A DNA stretch of 64,000 nucleotides from Allomyces macrogynus ATCC 38327 (Eukaryota > Blastocladiomycota > Blastocladiomycetes > Blastocladiales > Blastocladiaceae). Within the stretch, counting starts at the first letter, position 1, and each line of letters opens with the position of its first letter. Where the stretch lies: assembly GCA_000151295.1 (NCBI GenBank), contig GG745328.1:2051333-2115332 (forward strand), given 5' to 3'. A program made the position numbers and the translations under genes. The notes beneath the pieces were generated by a model, which was given only the letters and a program-made list of their open reading frames with translations, was not told where the DNA came from and made no database searches. Below, piece after piece: positions 31,360 through 40,932 of this stretch.

Positions 31360-34190
31360 TCAGTTCTCCTCAGTCTCCCGATCCGGTTCCTGTGGCGGCG
31401 GCATTGCCGCGTGCCGTGCCGACGCGCTTCCATTGCTCCCGGCCGAGCCAGGCTGCGACCGACGCGGTGCCGACGATGCCGGGCGCGACCGACGAATGCT
31501 CGACCGCGGCCGGCTCGGCGCAGCGGCCTGTTGATCGGAATCGGCGGCCAACTCGTTCGTGGATCCACGGTTCGCCGCAGCAGCGCTCGTCGCGGACAAC
31601 GGCTTGGTCGACCCAGGCCGAGAGGCCATCGACATTGTCGACGCGATCCTGAGCGCGTCCCTGCTCCCGACATCGTCGTCGGGCCAGTTCACGTCCGCAG
31701 TCAAGTCGTGCACAATCTGGTCCGGCAGCGGGACGTCCTCGGCGGCCGCTTCGGCCTCAAGCTCCGGCAAAATGCCGTAAATGGCCTGGTGCGCGGCAAG
31801 CAGGAACCTTTGCTGGCTGTGCTGGACTTGAGTGCGCAGCAGCCGCTTTTCCGTCTCCTGGAACAGGAACGACGACACAAGATTGGCCACGACCGTGTCG
31901 GGCGTGTCTTCGACGACGGACGGGTCCAAGGCGCCACCGTTCCCCGCCACCGCGCCGGCCACGGCCGCAATCGGGTCGGGCGCCTCGTCGATCGCGCGGC
32001 GCACGCGCTCGCGCGCGCTCATTTCGGCCGTCTCCTGGATCCCTTGCGCAATGATTTCCTCGAGGAACGAGTCGACCGTTTCCTGGTGCACGTGCATGAC
32101 TTGGCGGAACACTTCGTCCTGCTCCTGCCGCCGCGCGAGCTCGACTTGCCGCTTCCCGGCTTCTTGTGCTTCACGCATGCGCCGCGTGCGCTCGACGAGC
32201 ATGGCCATGGCCGAGAGCCGCTTCTCCTCTTTGAGCCGCTTGAGTTCCTTGTGAATAAAGTCGAGTTGCTGGCCGACAAACTCAGCCTGGATCGTGTCCT
32301 CGAACAGCTGCTCCTGCCGCTCCGCGAGCGTCTCAACGTGTTCAGTGAGCTGGGCGGCGCGACCGGCGGCATCGGCCATGACCGCACCGCGCTCGTCAGC
32401 GACGGCCTGGCCCGCGACAAGCGCGAGTCGCAGTTCGTTGATGAGATCCAGCCGCTTTTCCTTGCCCTGGAGCATGGCGAGCTGCACGGCTCGCCCGCGC
32501 AGCCACCGCTGAATAACGAGCGCCGTCTGGTGCCGCGCCTCGACCTCCGGGTCAGGCGCCGCGACCGTCGGCGTCAATGGCCGCGGCGCCGGCTTGGGCA
32601 CGGGCTGCAGGAACCGCAGCGGCTTCTTCTCCGTGGCCTCGGCCTTGTGTTTCATTTCCTTGAGCTTCTGGTCCATTTTCTCGAGCTGCGCAAGCATGCT
32701 GGCCTCCTTGCGCGCGGCAGGCGTCTGGATCGGGTTCAGGCATGGTTCCGTCAAGTTGGGCTGCGTGACGGTCGGCGGGAACAGCGACTCGAGGTGCGCT
32801 AGCGTCGAGTACTGGTTGAGATCGTGGAACCCGACCGTCGCCGCATGTTGCTGGCTCGCGGCGCTCGTCGAGACCCCGGGGGTCGCGGGCGGGCCGCCGA
32901 CAATCGTGACGTTGGGTGCCCCGCTCCCGACGTCGGCGAGCCTTGCGGCCGCAAGAGTGCGCTGCTTGTGAATCCGGTCCATGACTGACTGCATGTAAGT
33001 CGGAATCCCGTCGCGCGGTTTCGGCAGGTACACGTCGGACGCTGGGTTCGCGTACTCGGCAATAATATTGCGCCGCGTCGGCGCGGCCTCGAGCTTAGCG
33101 CGCTTCGCCGCCAGTTTGCGCAATTCCTTGGCGCGACGCGCGTCCATTTTCGCGCGCAGCGCGTCCTTTTCGGCCAGTTTCCGCTGCCAGATCCGGTGCA
33201 TGCGCTCAGCTGCGGCACGCTCATTGTCCTCGGCGCGCTGTGCGAGCACCTTGGCCAAGATCGCGAGCCGCCGTTCCTGTAACTGCCGAATCTCGCGCTC
33301 GCGGTCCTCCCATTCGCGCAGTTCCATGGCCTCCATCATCTTGAGCCGCCGCTGGAACGAGGCCTCGTCGGTGACTTCCGGCAATGTCGCCTCCCAACGC
33401 CGCTTGGCGCGCGCACGCTCGATCATTTCAATTTCGGCGAGTCCGGCGGGGAGGCCTGCACCCCACTTGAGGTTGGCGAGGGCCAGCAGCTCCGGACGGT
33501 CGGCAGCGCTCGCCATGACGTAGTCGGGTGAGTACGGGTCGGTCTGAGCTTCAGATTCGCGGTAGAGCGTCTGCACGGCCATGGTGCGTGTTGCCGGCGC
33601 CGGTGCCGCGGCAGCAGCCGCGGCCGCGTTGGCGTCGTCATTGGCGTTGGGTGGGGCCGGCGTCTTGCGCACAAAGACGAGCTGGCCGCCCGGGTTGTCG
33701 GTGTAAGGGATCAGCGGCTTGCGAAAGTACTTGTACCGGTTGGTGCCCGTGACTTGCGGGTGCGAGTCGATCGGCACGTAGCGGTTCTGGCCGAGCGAAG
33801 GGTCGACGGGCGCGATGCGGACTTGGATCGAGTGCGATGGGTAGGTGCGCACTTGCGAAAACATGTTGTCAAAGTGCGGCACAATCGCCTATTTGGTAGT
33901 GGTGCGTGAGGAGCATGTCCAAAAAATGACGGTGACAGAAGAGATGGGGAAATCGTACCGCGCGCACGGTCTGCGAGCCCGATAGGGCTTTCAAGTGGTC
34001 CTTGTAGCATGATACCGTGTAAAGTGGGTCTGGACGGTACAAGAGGGCGGATGGAGCGTTACTCTCGAGGAGGAGCGACGAGGTGGAGGGCTATCACTGG
34101 CCCATTGTTAGGTGCGTGGTGTTGACATTGCTCACCATAGAGGTAGTCGTTGGGCCGGCTGGCCTGGACGCGCGTCACTGTCGATGACAT
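31360..34190 (-). CDS. CFAP91: Cilia- and flagella-associated protein 91 (MAATS1/FAP91)
   Basis: Three exons (34190-34136, 34029-33959, 33888-31360) with introns of 106 and 70 nt give 884 residues. The N-terminus 'RPNDYLYDPLYTVSCYKDHL', 'PHFDNMFSQVRTYP' and 'VTGTNRYKYFRKPLIPY' follows the CFAP91 pattern, as do 'ESEAQTDPYSPDYV', 'WGAGLPAGLAEIEMIERARA' and 'QRWLRGRAVQLAMLQGKEKR' (an IQ-like motif). The middle is long coiled coil. The last 100 or so residues are a low-complexity tail not found in animal versions. CFAP91 sits at the base of radial spokes in the axoneme and binds calmodulin-related complexes. Its presence implies a motile flagellated stage, hence a zoosporic fungus. It shares a divergent promoter region with RAD9. 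Confidence 0.94.
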
Positions 34191-34673
34191 GATGGCGGTC
34201 GTTGAGTTGGTTGGTCGGTCGGGTCGTGGAGTCGGTCGGCAAGGTCGTGAAGCAGAAGCGCAGGGCCATTCGCCGGCGCTGAGTGGATGGAATGGGTCGA
34301 CCGATCGCCAATGCAGCAACTTGTTGGTCACTTGCAATCGTGTCGGCTCGGGTATCGTGAGTTGAAGTCGGGCAAGTCGCAAGCAATCCGGTAAGCTTGA
34401 CGATGGGGAGAAATTACCGCAAATTGTCTCGCACTCTGTTCACGTCGTGCAAGTCACGTCTCTCACGCGCGTGGCATGGGTCCATGTCACTGTGCATCGT
34501 CCATCGAGTCATCGCTTCAGCAGCGTCGCCGGCTACCTGGCCGCTGGTTGGTCGAGTCGCTCCACTGCAGCCTCTGCATGAGCCTTGAATCAAATCCATT
34601 CTGCCGCACACAACTTGTTCCAAGCACCCGCATTTTGTCTGCAACAGCATTTCTGACCCCAAGCTCAACTCCA
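34191..34673. promoter_or_regulatory. Divergent intergenic region, CFAP91 / RAD9
   Basis: 483 nt between two genes pointing apart, lower in GC than the flanks. It should hold both promoters. No firm motif was identified. Confidence 0.4.
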
Positions 34674-36784
34674 ATGGAAGCCGTGCTGCCACCCGACGCG
34701 CTGAAAAGTATGATTCGACCACCACCTGGTTGCCGCGCGACGATAGCACTCGACGATGTGATTCGCCAGCTGGACCGACCAGGAACGGAAAACTGATGAA
34801 TGGGGCTGGATCTGCGTCGTATCCGCCCGAACGCGTAGCGTTCGCCAAGATCCTCCAATGTCTCAACAAGATTGGGCCAGAATTGCACCTCGAGGTGAGG
34901 AACAACAAGGTGAGCAGCGCACGTTGCTTTGGCAAATCATTTCGCGCCCAATGCGCACCATACTGACGTGTGGTCGGGTCTTGCGTGCGCGACGCAGTTC
35001 CAGCTCTCGGCGCTCAACCAGTCCAAGTCGGCCTTCACCATGTTCAATTTTTCGCCACATTTCTTCCGCACCTACCGCACCGTGTTTCCGCACCACAACC
35101 ACCCATCGGCACCGCCATTGAACTGTCGGATCCCGCTTCCGGTACAGTCAATGCGCCAGTCGGCCATCCCACGACGCGCGCCGTTTGAATACGTCCTGAC
35201 CGGTTCTGGTGCTCCCCAATTTGTAGCCGTTGTGCAGCATTCTTCGCACCAAAATATCGGCCGGCAGCACTACCACGGGCCACGGAGCCGGACCGCACCT
35301 TGGCAAGGCCGCCGTCGAGCAATGCCGGCTGACCCTGGCCACGGGCGACCCGGAAATCGACGCGTCCCTTGGACTCGACGCGGCCGTGCAGGGAGTGCCG
35401 TACCTCATGATTCAGCTCGATCATGGCCTGCCGACTGACGGGTCGTCTGGGCCCGGCAGTAAAGTGTTTCGGCTCTACGTGGGCGACTTGCCGGACCCAC
35501 CGCACGCCGTCTACGCCAAGCAAAAGAGCACCAACCATTGGGCCACGGTGCCGGGCAACCTGGTCGCGGTCGTGCCGCACTTTCACCCCAAGACCGAGGA
35601 GCTGACCCTGGAGCATTCGGCGGAACGCGTCGTGCTGCGCGCGGTCCCGATTGAGGGCACGTCGGCCGACGATCCAGGGGTACTCGCGACGTCGGTGCGG
35701 CTCGAAACGGGCGATTTTGAGCCGTATGCGGTCGGCTCGCCGGTCGAGGTCACGTTTAGCTTGCGCGAGTTCAAGGTACGGCGATTTCGGGCTCGAAAAC
35801 GAGTGGACAAGGACTGACTTGAGCCTCTTGACTCGATTGATAGGCCATTTTGGGACTGGCCGACTATTTGCAGGGTCATGTGCAGGCGTACTTCGATGGA
35901 CCCGGGCAGTACGTTTTGTTGCTGGCAATTGTGCACCGCTTTGGTTGCTGGTGGTTGTTTTTCCTGACGCCCTTCGTGCCTTCTCTAGCCCTATAATTTT
36001 TTCGATCCAGACGGACGGGTTCTTTGCGTGTGACTTTGTGCTCGCGACGGTGCAAGAGGACCCAGCGGCGGCCGCGGCCGCGGCTGCGGCTGCGACGACC
36101 CAACCAGCTGCCACGCCCGCAACCGCTGCGCTTGCGACACAGACGTCCCGCACGGCTCCTGCTGCGTCGGCCGCTGGCCCGCAGGCGCCGCCACCGCCAG
36201 CGACTCCCTACCGTGCGCCACCCCCGCGCTCCGAAACGACAAGCACGATCGCCTTGACCCCACCTCGACCAACAGCGGCGCCGTCGCGTCGCTCGACTGC
36301 AGCGAGGGACCTGCCCCCACCGCCTCCTCCCGATGCGGATCCGTTTGCGTTCCCCGACCCGCCCGTCCCGCCACCACGGCGCTCGCTGCGCATGACTCAG
36401 GCGACGACGGCCACGGCGACAAGTACTCGCTCCACGACGCGACGGCGTGATCCGGTCCCACCACCACCACCGGTACCCGAGCACGACAGTGTGGGCACGA
36501 ATGCGACTGCGGCGAGCGCGGCCGTGGCGTTCCCGTTCCACAGCAGCAACCCGGGCATCGTCTCGCCGCACCGCCACGGGGCCGGTGCGACGCGCGTGGT
36601 GGGGCCGACCTTGGGCAGCAGCACGGTGGATGGCGCGAGTAGCTGGGCGACGGCCGTGCCTGCGGGCGATGTTGGGCATTCGCGCGGCGGTCGGGGTGGG
36701 GGTGAGGGAGAGGACGACGACGACGCGATGGAAATGCCGAGTACGCCGCCGCCGGCCAAGCGGGCTCGACGGCTGTTTTCGTGA
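34674..36784 (+). CDS. RAD9: DNA-damage checkpoint clamp subunit Rad9 (9-1-1 complex)
   Basis: Six exons (34674-34707, 34839-34909, 34998-35141, 35227-35775, 35844-35912, 36011-36784) give 546 residues. The short first exon 'MEAVLPPDALK' joins exon 2 'FAKILQCLNKIGPELHLE', the usual Rad9 start. Next come 'LSALNQSKSAFTMFNFSPHF', 'AAVEQCRLTLATG', 'LREFKAILGLADYLQGHV' and 'TDGFFACDFVLATVQ', which lay out the two PCNA-like lobes up to about residue 300. The 250-residue tail is Pro/Ala/Thr-rich with acidic patches and ends 'PPPAKRARRLFS', much like the end of metazoan RAD9. The tail normally binds TopBP1/Dpb11 after phosphorylation. With Rad1 and Hus1 it forms the clamp that activates ATR/Mec1. The donor of the fifth intron (GTTTTG) is weak but keeps frame and similarity. 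Confidence 0.9.
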
Positions 36785-37357
36785 CAACATGGACACGACG
36801 GTCCGACACGGCGTGCGACCCGTCGCGCGCACGCGGGGGCGTACAGTCTGCGGCGCCATGGTTGGTGGCGTGGAATAATGCACGAATGTTGAAACGATTC
36901 TCCTGGACCAGGGGCGCAGGCAGGGATTGCGGATGTGGGGGAGCCTGACATCAGCGTGTTGGTCGGTTCAACAGCCAGCACTGCCAGAATCGTCGCGATT
37001 GGTCCCGCGGACAGTTTTCACGGTTTCATGAGCGATGACGACGCGGGCAGCGCGCCGGCGGTGGGGGTGGTGAGAAGCAAGCGACTCGTGACCGCGTCGC
37101 GGCGCATCCGTGCTGGAGGAGCCCGCGGCCAGGGCCAAGGTCGACGGCAGAGGCCCCAGTTCCCCCACCGACAAACAAGAGACGCACGTCAACCACCAAC
37201 TACCCGCGCGGCTCGTCCTCTTTATATACAGCCCGCCGTCCCCGCGGCCCGCACTTGCCGCACTCGACGCGCTGCATCCGCCCGCCCAGAATCCGCCTGC
37301 CGCCTCGGCCCTTCCCTGCCATTCACGAACAGCAGCCGCCTCCACCACTCGACCACC
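36785..37357. promoter_or_regulatory. Intergenic with promoter of the DAG lipase gene
   Basis: 573 nt between two plus-strand genes. A TTTATATA element at 37221-37228, about 130 nt before the ATG at 37358, is the best TATA-box candidate. The coding frame stays open upstream of the ATG to 36935, but that part is low-complexity and lacks family similarity. Confidence 0.45.
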
Positions 37358-40300
37358 ATGTCGCTCACGACGCAGCAGCCGACGCTGCTGCACGAAGGGC
37401 TCGCCACCACCATCTCGCAAGTCTCCACGGCCACGCGCTTCTCGCTGCGGTGCCTGGCGCTGCTGTGTGAGGCCTTTTTCGAGGCGGCCAAGTTTTCGAC
37501 GGCCGCATCGTTGGCGATCGGCCGGCGCGCGCTCGTCACGGCACTCACGTCGGCGCGGCATGTGCACCTGCTGACGGCCTCGGCGAACCCGGGCGAGTTG
37601 GCACGGCTCGACCCGAACCTCGGCGCCTCGTTTCTGTCCTTGCTCAACGAGTACACGGCGCTCGGCATCTATTTTGTGCACCATTCGTTCTCGCTCGCCG
37701 AGCTGCTCACGCTCACCACGTTCCATCTGACCTCGTCGACCATCAAGTTCTCGCTCAATGCCGCAGAAGAGACGGTCCGCATTCTCGACGGCTTGTTTGG
37801 GTCCACGGAAACGTCGCGCGCGTGTGCGGCCATTGTCGACATTGTGCGCCGCGAACTTTCCGAGTCGGACGAGCTCAACCGCACGCTCGACCCTGAGGAC
37901 ATTGCTGCCGCGGCTGCTGCCTCGTCTTCTTCGTCGTCTTCCTCGTCGTTTGCGCCGCTGCGCCTGCTCGGGTCGGCATCCAAGCTCGCAACGCTCGGGT
38001 CCGTCACCAAGGCCATCACGGCCTTCGCATGCCTGCAAAAACTCACGCAGCGGCGCAAGTACGCGCGGTTGCCCGTCGAAACCATTTTCGACTTTGTCGT
38101 CGACTACGACCGCGTGCGGTCGGCGCTCGACGACGCCAACGATGATGGTCACGACCCGCTCGGGTACGCGACCGATGACGACGAGACGGCCGCGCCGATC
38201 TGGGAGTCAGACGATGAGCGCGAAGTGGTCGGGTCCATGGAGGGCATGCTCGACAGTATGCAGCTGGACGACGATCCGCGGCAGGCCGACGAGGCCGTCG
38301 ACACGTCGACACCGCCCTTGAACCCGACCCCTGCGGCGCTCAACAAAGTGCGCACGATCACTACGATTGAGGAGCTGCCGCGCGAGGAGAGCGACGAGCC
38401 GCTCCTGCGCCACCAGACGTCGATTCAGACCCTTGTCAGCACGCTCAAGCAGCGGTCGAGTCCCGTCGTCGGCCAGTCGTCGTCTCCGCAGCAGACGAAC
38501 CATCATCCTCACCACCACCATCACGCGCACGGCCACCGCCGCTCGTCGATCTCGGCGTCGTCCACGTCGTCGTCGGTCAACCCGCAGCGCCGGTTCCCGC
38601 CAGGCCGCGCGCACTTGATGGTGCAGCCGCACCCGCATACGCACTCGATGCATCGCCACGGCCCCAGCACCAGCAACGGTCACGGCCCGCGCCCGCGCCT
38701 CGCCCTCCCCGCCCCGCGTGTCCCGCAACCGACGCACGTCTACCCACGGCAGCCACTCGTCTACAACATTTCGCGCTTCTTGCAGTATTCGACGGGCGCC
38801 TACGGCAAGCGTTTTCTGCGCATCTTTGGGATTGGTCGGGCCCCGATCCCGTCGGTCGTCGGGGACATTCACCATCCGAACCACCACGCGTTTGCCGCGC
38901 ACACGGGCATCTCTGTCAACGATATTGTACTCTCATCGTTCCAGCCGCCGCGCGCCAATTACCTGTCGCGCGACGAAGTGGCCGACGCGGCGCGGCACAA
39001 CTTCTACTCGTCGGCGAGTATCTTGAAGCTCGAGGCACCCAGTATTCACCCGCTCGTGCACTACTTGTGCCTCGACCACGAGACGCGCACGGTTGTGCTG
39101 ACGCTGCGTGGCACGCTGGGGCTGAGTGGTACGCAATCTTTTCTCGCCGTGGTTTCAATCATGAACCTGCTCCTCACATCGCATCGGCCCCTGCTAGACG
39201 TCCTGACGGACCTTACCTGCGACTACGCCGACCTGCACGTCTACGTTCCCGTCGTCGACGAAATCACGGGTCAGATCAAGGGCAAGGAAAAGCGCGTGTT
39301 CCAGGCGCACGCCGGAATGCTCAAGAACGCGCAACTTCTCGCCAACAACCTGGGCCCCTACATCAAGCACGCGCTCGACGAGTACCCCGAGTACGGCCTG
39401 GTCCTGTGTGGCCACTCGTTGGGCGGCGGTGTCGCGGCGCTCCTCGCCCTGCTCTGGTCGGATCGGTTCAACGACGACCACGACACGGTCGCGGCCGACG
39501 ACGTCGATGACGCCACCGACGACTCGGAACCGATTGACGAGGGCGAGTTTCTCGACGCGCAGGTGCACCGCACGGCATCTTCATCGGGACTCCCGCCCGG
39601 CCGCCCGCTGCACTCGTTCACGTACGGGTGCCCGTGCGTCGTCTCGCACGAACTGTCGCAGCTGTGCGGGTCGCTCGTGACGTCGGTCGTGCACGGCGCG
39701 GATATCGTCCCGTGCCTGTCGCTCGGGCTCGTCAAGGATCTCAAGGCCATGGCACGCACGCTCATGGACCCGAGTAACAAGGGGGTCGCCGAGACCATCA
39801 TTACCAAGTCTCTCGGGCTCGGGACCAAGGCACCGGCTGCGGCCATGGCCGCACACGCGGCTGCCGCCGCCAAGGGCGCACCGCCGTCGGTCGACGACTT
39901 TCCGAACCTGACCGGGTCCGACGTCGAGGAAGACTGGCTGTGGTCCCTCATCCAAACACTCCGCGCCGATATGGTCGCTGAAAAGCTCTACCCGGCCGGC
40001 AGCGTCTACTGGCTGCGCACTAAGCCGTACGTGCGCCGCATCCAGTCGGTCGCGCCCACGTCCTCGTCGCCAACGCCGTCCGAGGACGGAATGCCTGATG
40101 TCGTGCCGGCACCGTCGGCGCCCGCGGGATACTTGCCCGCGATTTCCTGGCCATTCTCGTCGCTGACGGGCTCGGTCGCGCCCGAGAACCCGCCGCCGGC
40201 GCAAGTGCGTGCGGCTGCGGCGGCGGCGGCGGGGACACGTGCGGGTCGTGCAGCGATCACACGCGAGGAACGCCGGTTCCTGGTGGTCCTGGACCGGCTC

Positions 40301-40432
40301 GAGGACGTGCATGATTTGGTGGGGGAACTGCGGTTCTCGCGGTCCATGTTCACGGACCATAACCCGCGGTTCTACGAGGACGGGATTCGCGCCTTGGAGT
40401 TGGGGGTTGCGGGGCATGCGATTCACGAGTGA
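37358..40432 (+). CDS. sn1-specific diacylglycerol lipase (class 3 lipase)
   Basis: An intronless frame of 1024 residues from the ATG at 37358. The lipase core begins near residue 570 ('LKLEAPSIHPLVHYLCLDHE'). The catalytic triad is readable: Ser687 in 'LCGHSLGGG', Asp782 in 'HGADIVPCLSLG' and His1001 in 'SMFTDHNPRFYEDG'. The last motif is the one found in DAGL alpha/beta-type enzymes, which release the sn-1 fatty acid of diacylglycerol to give 2-monoacylglycerol. An acidic insert with 'DDVDDATDDSEP' lies between Ser and Asp. The N-terminal 200 residues have hydrophobic helices ('FSLRCLALLCEAFFEAAKF') but not the clear four-span membrane module of animal DAGL. A His-rich run (around residues 385-400, five consecutive His) sits in a disordered linker. 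The role is presumably lipid signalling or turnover at membranes. Confidence 0.88.
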   Translation: MSLTTQQPTLLHEGLATTISQVSTATRFSLRCLALLCEAFFEAAKFSTAASLAIGRRALVTALTSARHVHLLTASANPGELARLDPNLGASFLSLLNEYTALGIYFVHHSFSLAELLTLTTFHLTSSTIKFSLNAAEETVRILDGLFGSTETSRACAAIVDIVRRELSESDELNRTLDPEDIAAAAAASSSSSSSSSFAPLRLLGSASKLATLGSVTKAITAFACLQKLTQRRKYARLPVETIFDFVVDYDRVRSALDDANDDGHDPLGYATDDDETAAPIWESDDEREVVGSMEGMLDSMQLDDDPRQADEAVDTSTPPLNPTPAALNKVRTITTIEELPREESDEPLLRHQTSIQTLVSTLKQRSSPVVGQSSSPQQTNHHPHHHHHAHGHRRSSISASSTSSSVNPQRRFPPGRAHLMVQPHPHTHSMHRHGPSTSNGHGPRPRLALPAPRVPQPTHVYPRQPLVYNISRFLQYSTGAYGKRFLRIFGIGRAPIPSVVGDIHHPNHHAFAAHTGISVNDIVLSSFQPPRANYLSRDEVADAARHNFYSSASILKLEAPSIHPLVHYLCLDHETRTVVLTLRGTLGLSGTQSFLAVVSIMNLLLTSHRPLLDVLTDLTCDYADLHVYVPVVDEITGQIKGKEKRVFQAHAGMLKNAQLLANNLGPYIKHALDEYPEYGLVLCGHSLGGGVAALLALLWSDRFNDDHDTVAADDVDDATDDSEPIDEGEFLDAQVHRTASSSGLPPGRPLHSFTYGCPCVVSHELSQLCGSLVTSVVHGADIVPCLSLGLVKDLKAMARTLMDPSNKGVAETIITKSLGLGTKAPAAAMAAHAAAAAKGAPPSVDDFPNLTGSDVEEDWLWSLIQTLRADMVAEKLYPAGSVYWLRTKPYVRRIQSVAPTSSSPTPSEDGMPDVVPAPSAPAGYLPAISWPFSSLTGSVAPENPPPAQVRAAAAAAAGTRAGRAAITREERRFLVVLDRLEDVHDLVGELRFSRSMFTDHNPRFYEDGIRALELGVAGHAIHE

Positions 40433-40932
40433 GTGGATGCGTGGTGCCCGAGAGCTTGCGTCTTGGGTTGGTTGGGTTGATCATTTTGCTCGAAGGGAAG
40501 GAAGGGAACATCTTGGCCGTGCGTGCTCCGTGCTGGGGCCGCTTGTTGCTCGTGTCGATTTATTTGTTTTTGTTGCGGTTTCGTTCCTGTTTGCTCGCGA
40601 AATATCCTCGCAATGCACATGTGTCTCTACTTCGCTTTTTTTTGTCACAACGAATGCGTCCGCTTGCGGTGGCAAGCAACCCACACAGCTGCTTTTCATG
40701 CCTGGTCAAGAATATGACGGAGGGGCAGAGAGAGAGAGAGAACAGGTGGGAGGTCAACTTGATCGCGGCAGCACGCGAAATGCGTTCCTCGTCTCTGTGA
40801 AATCTGAACATGAACCATCCAGCTCTCTGTCATGAAAATGACAAATAATCGTCTCTGCTCGGCGCACGACCTCCCTCGTCCAGCACGACCTCCCTCGTCC
40901 AGCACGCGCGCCCACACTACCCAACTTTTCCT
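40433..40932. terminator. Convergent 3' region with a short tandem duplication
   Basis: 500 nt between the lipase and PSO2 stops, T-rich around 40560-40640. A 19-nt unit CACGACCTCCCTCGTCCAG occurs twice in tandem at about 40865-40903. Confidence 0.45.

Noticed and set aside
31411..32802. 463-codon plus-strand frame
   Set aside because: Antisense shadow of CFAP91 with His/Arg/Leu bias.
34030..34135. Apparent frame break at the start of CFAP91
   Set aside because: Caused by choosing a wrong acceptor; the acceptor GTCCAG at 34030 restores the family sequence DYLYDPLYTVS.
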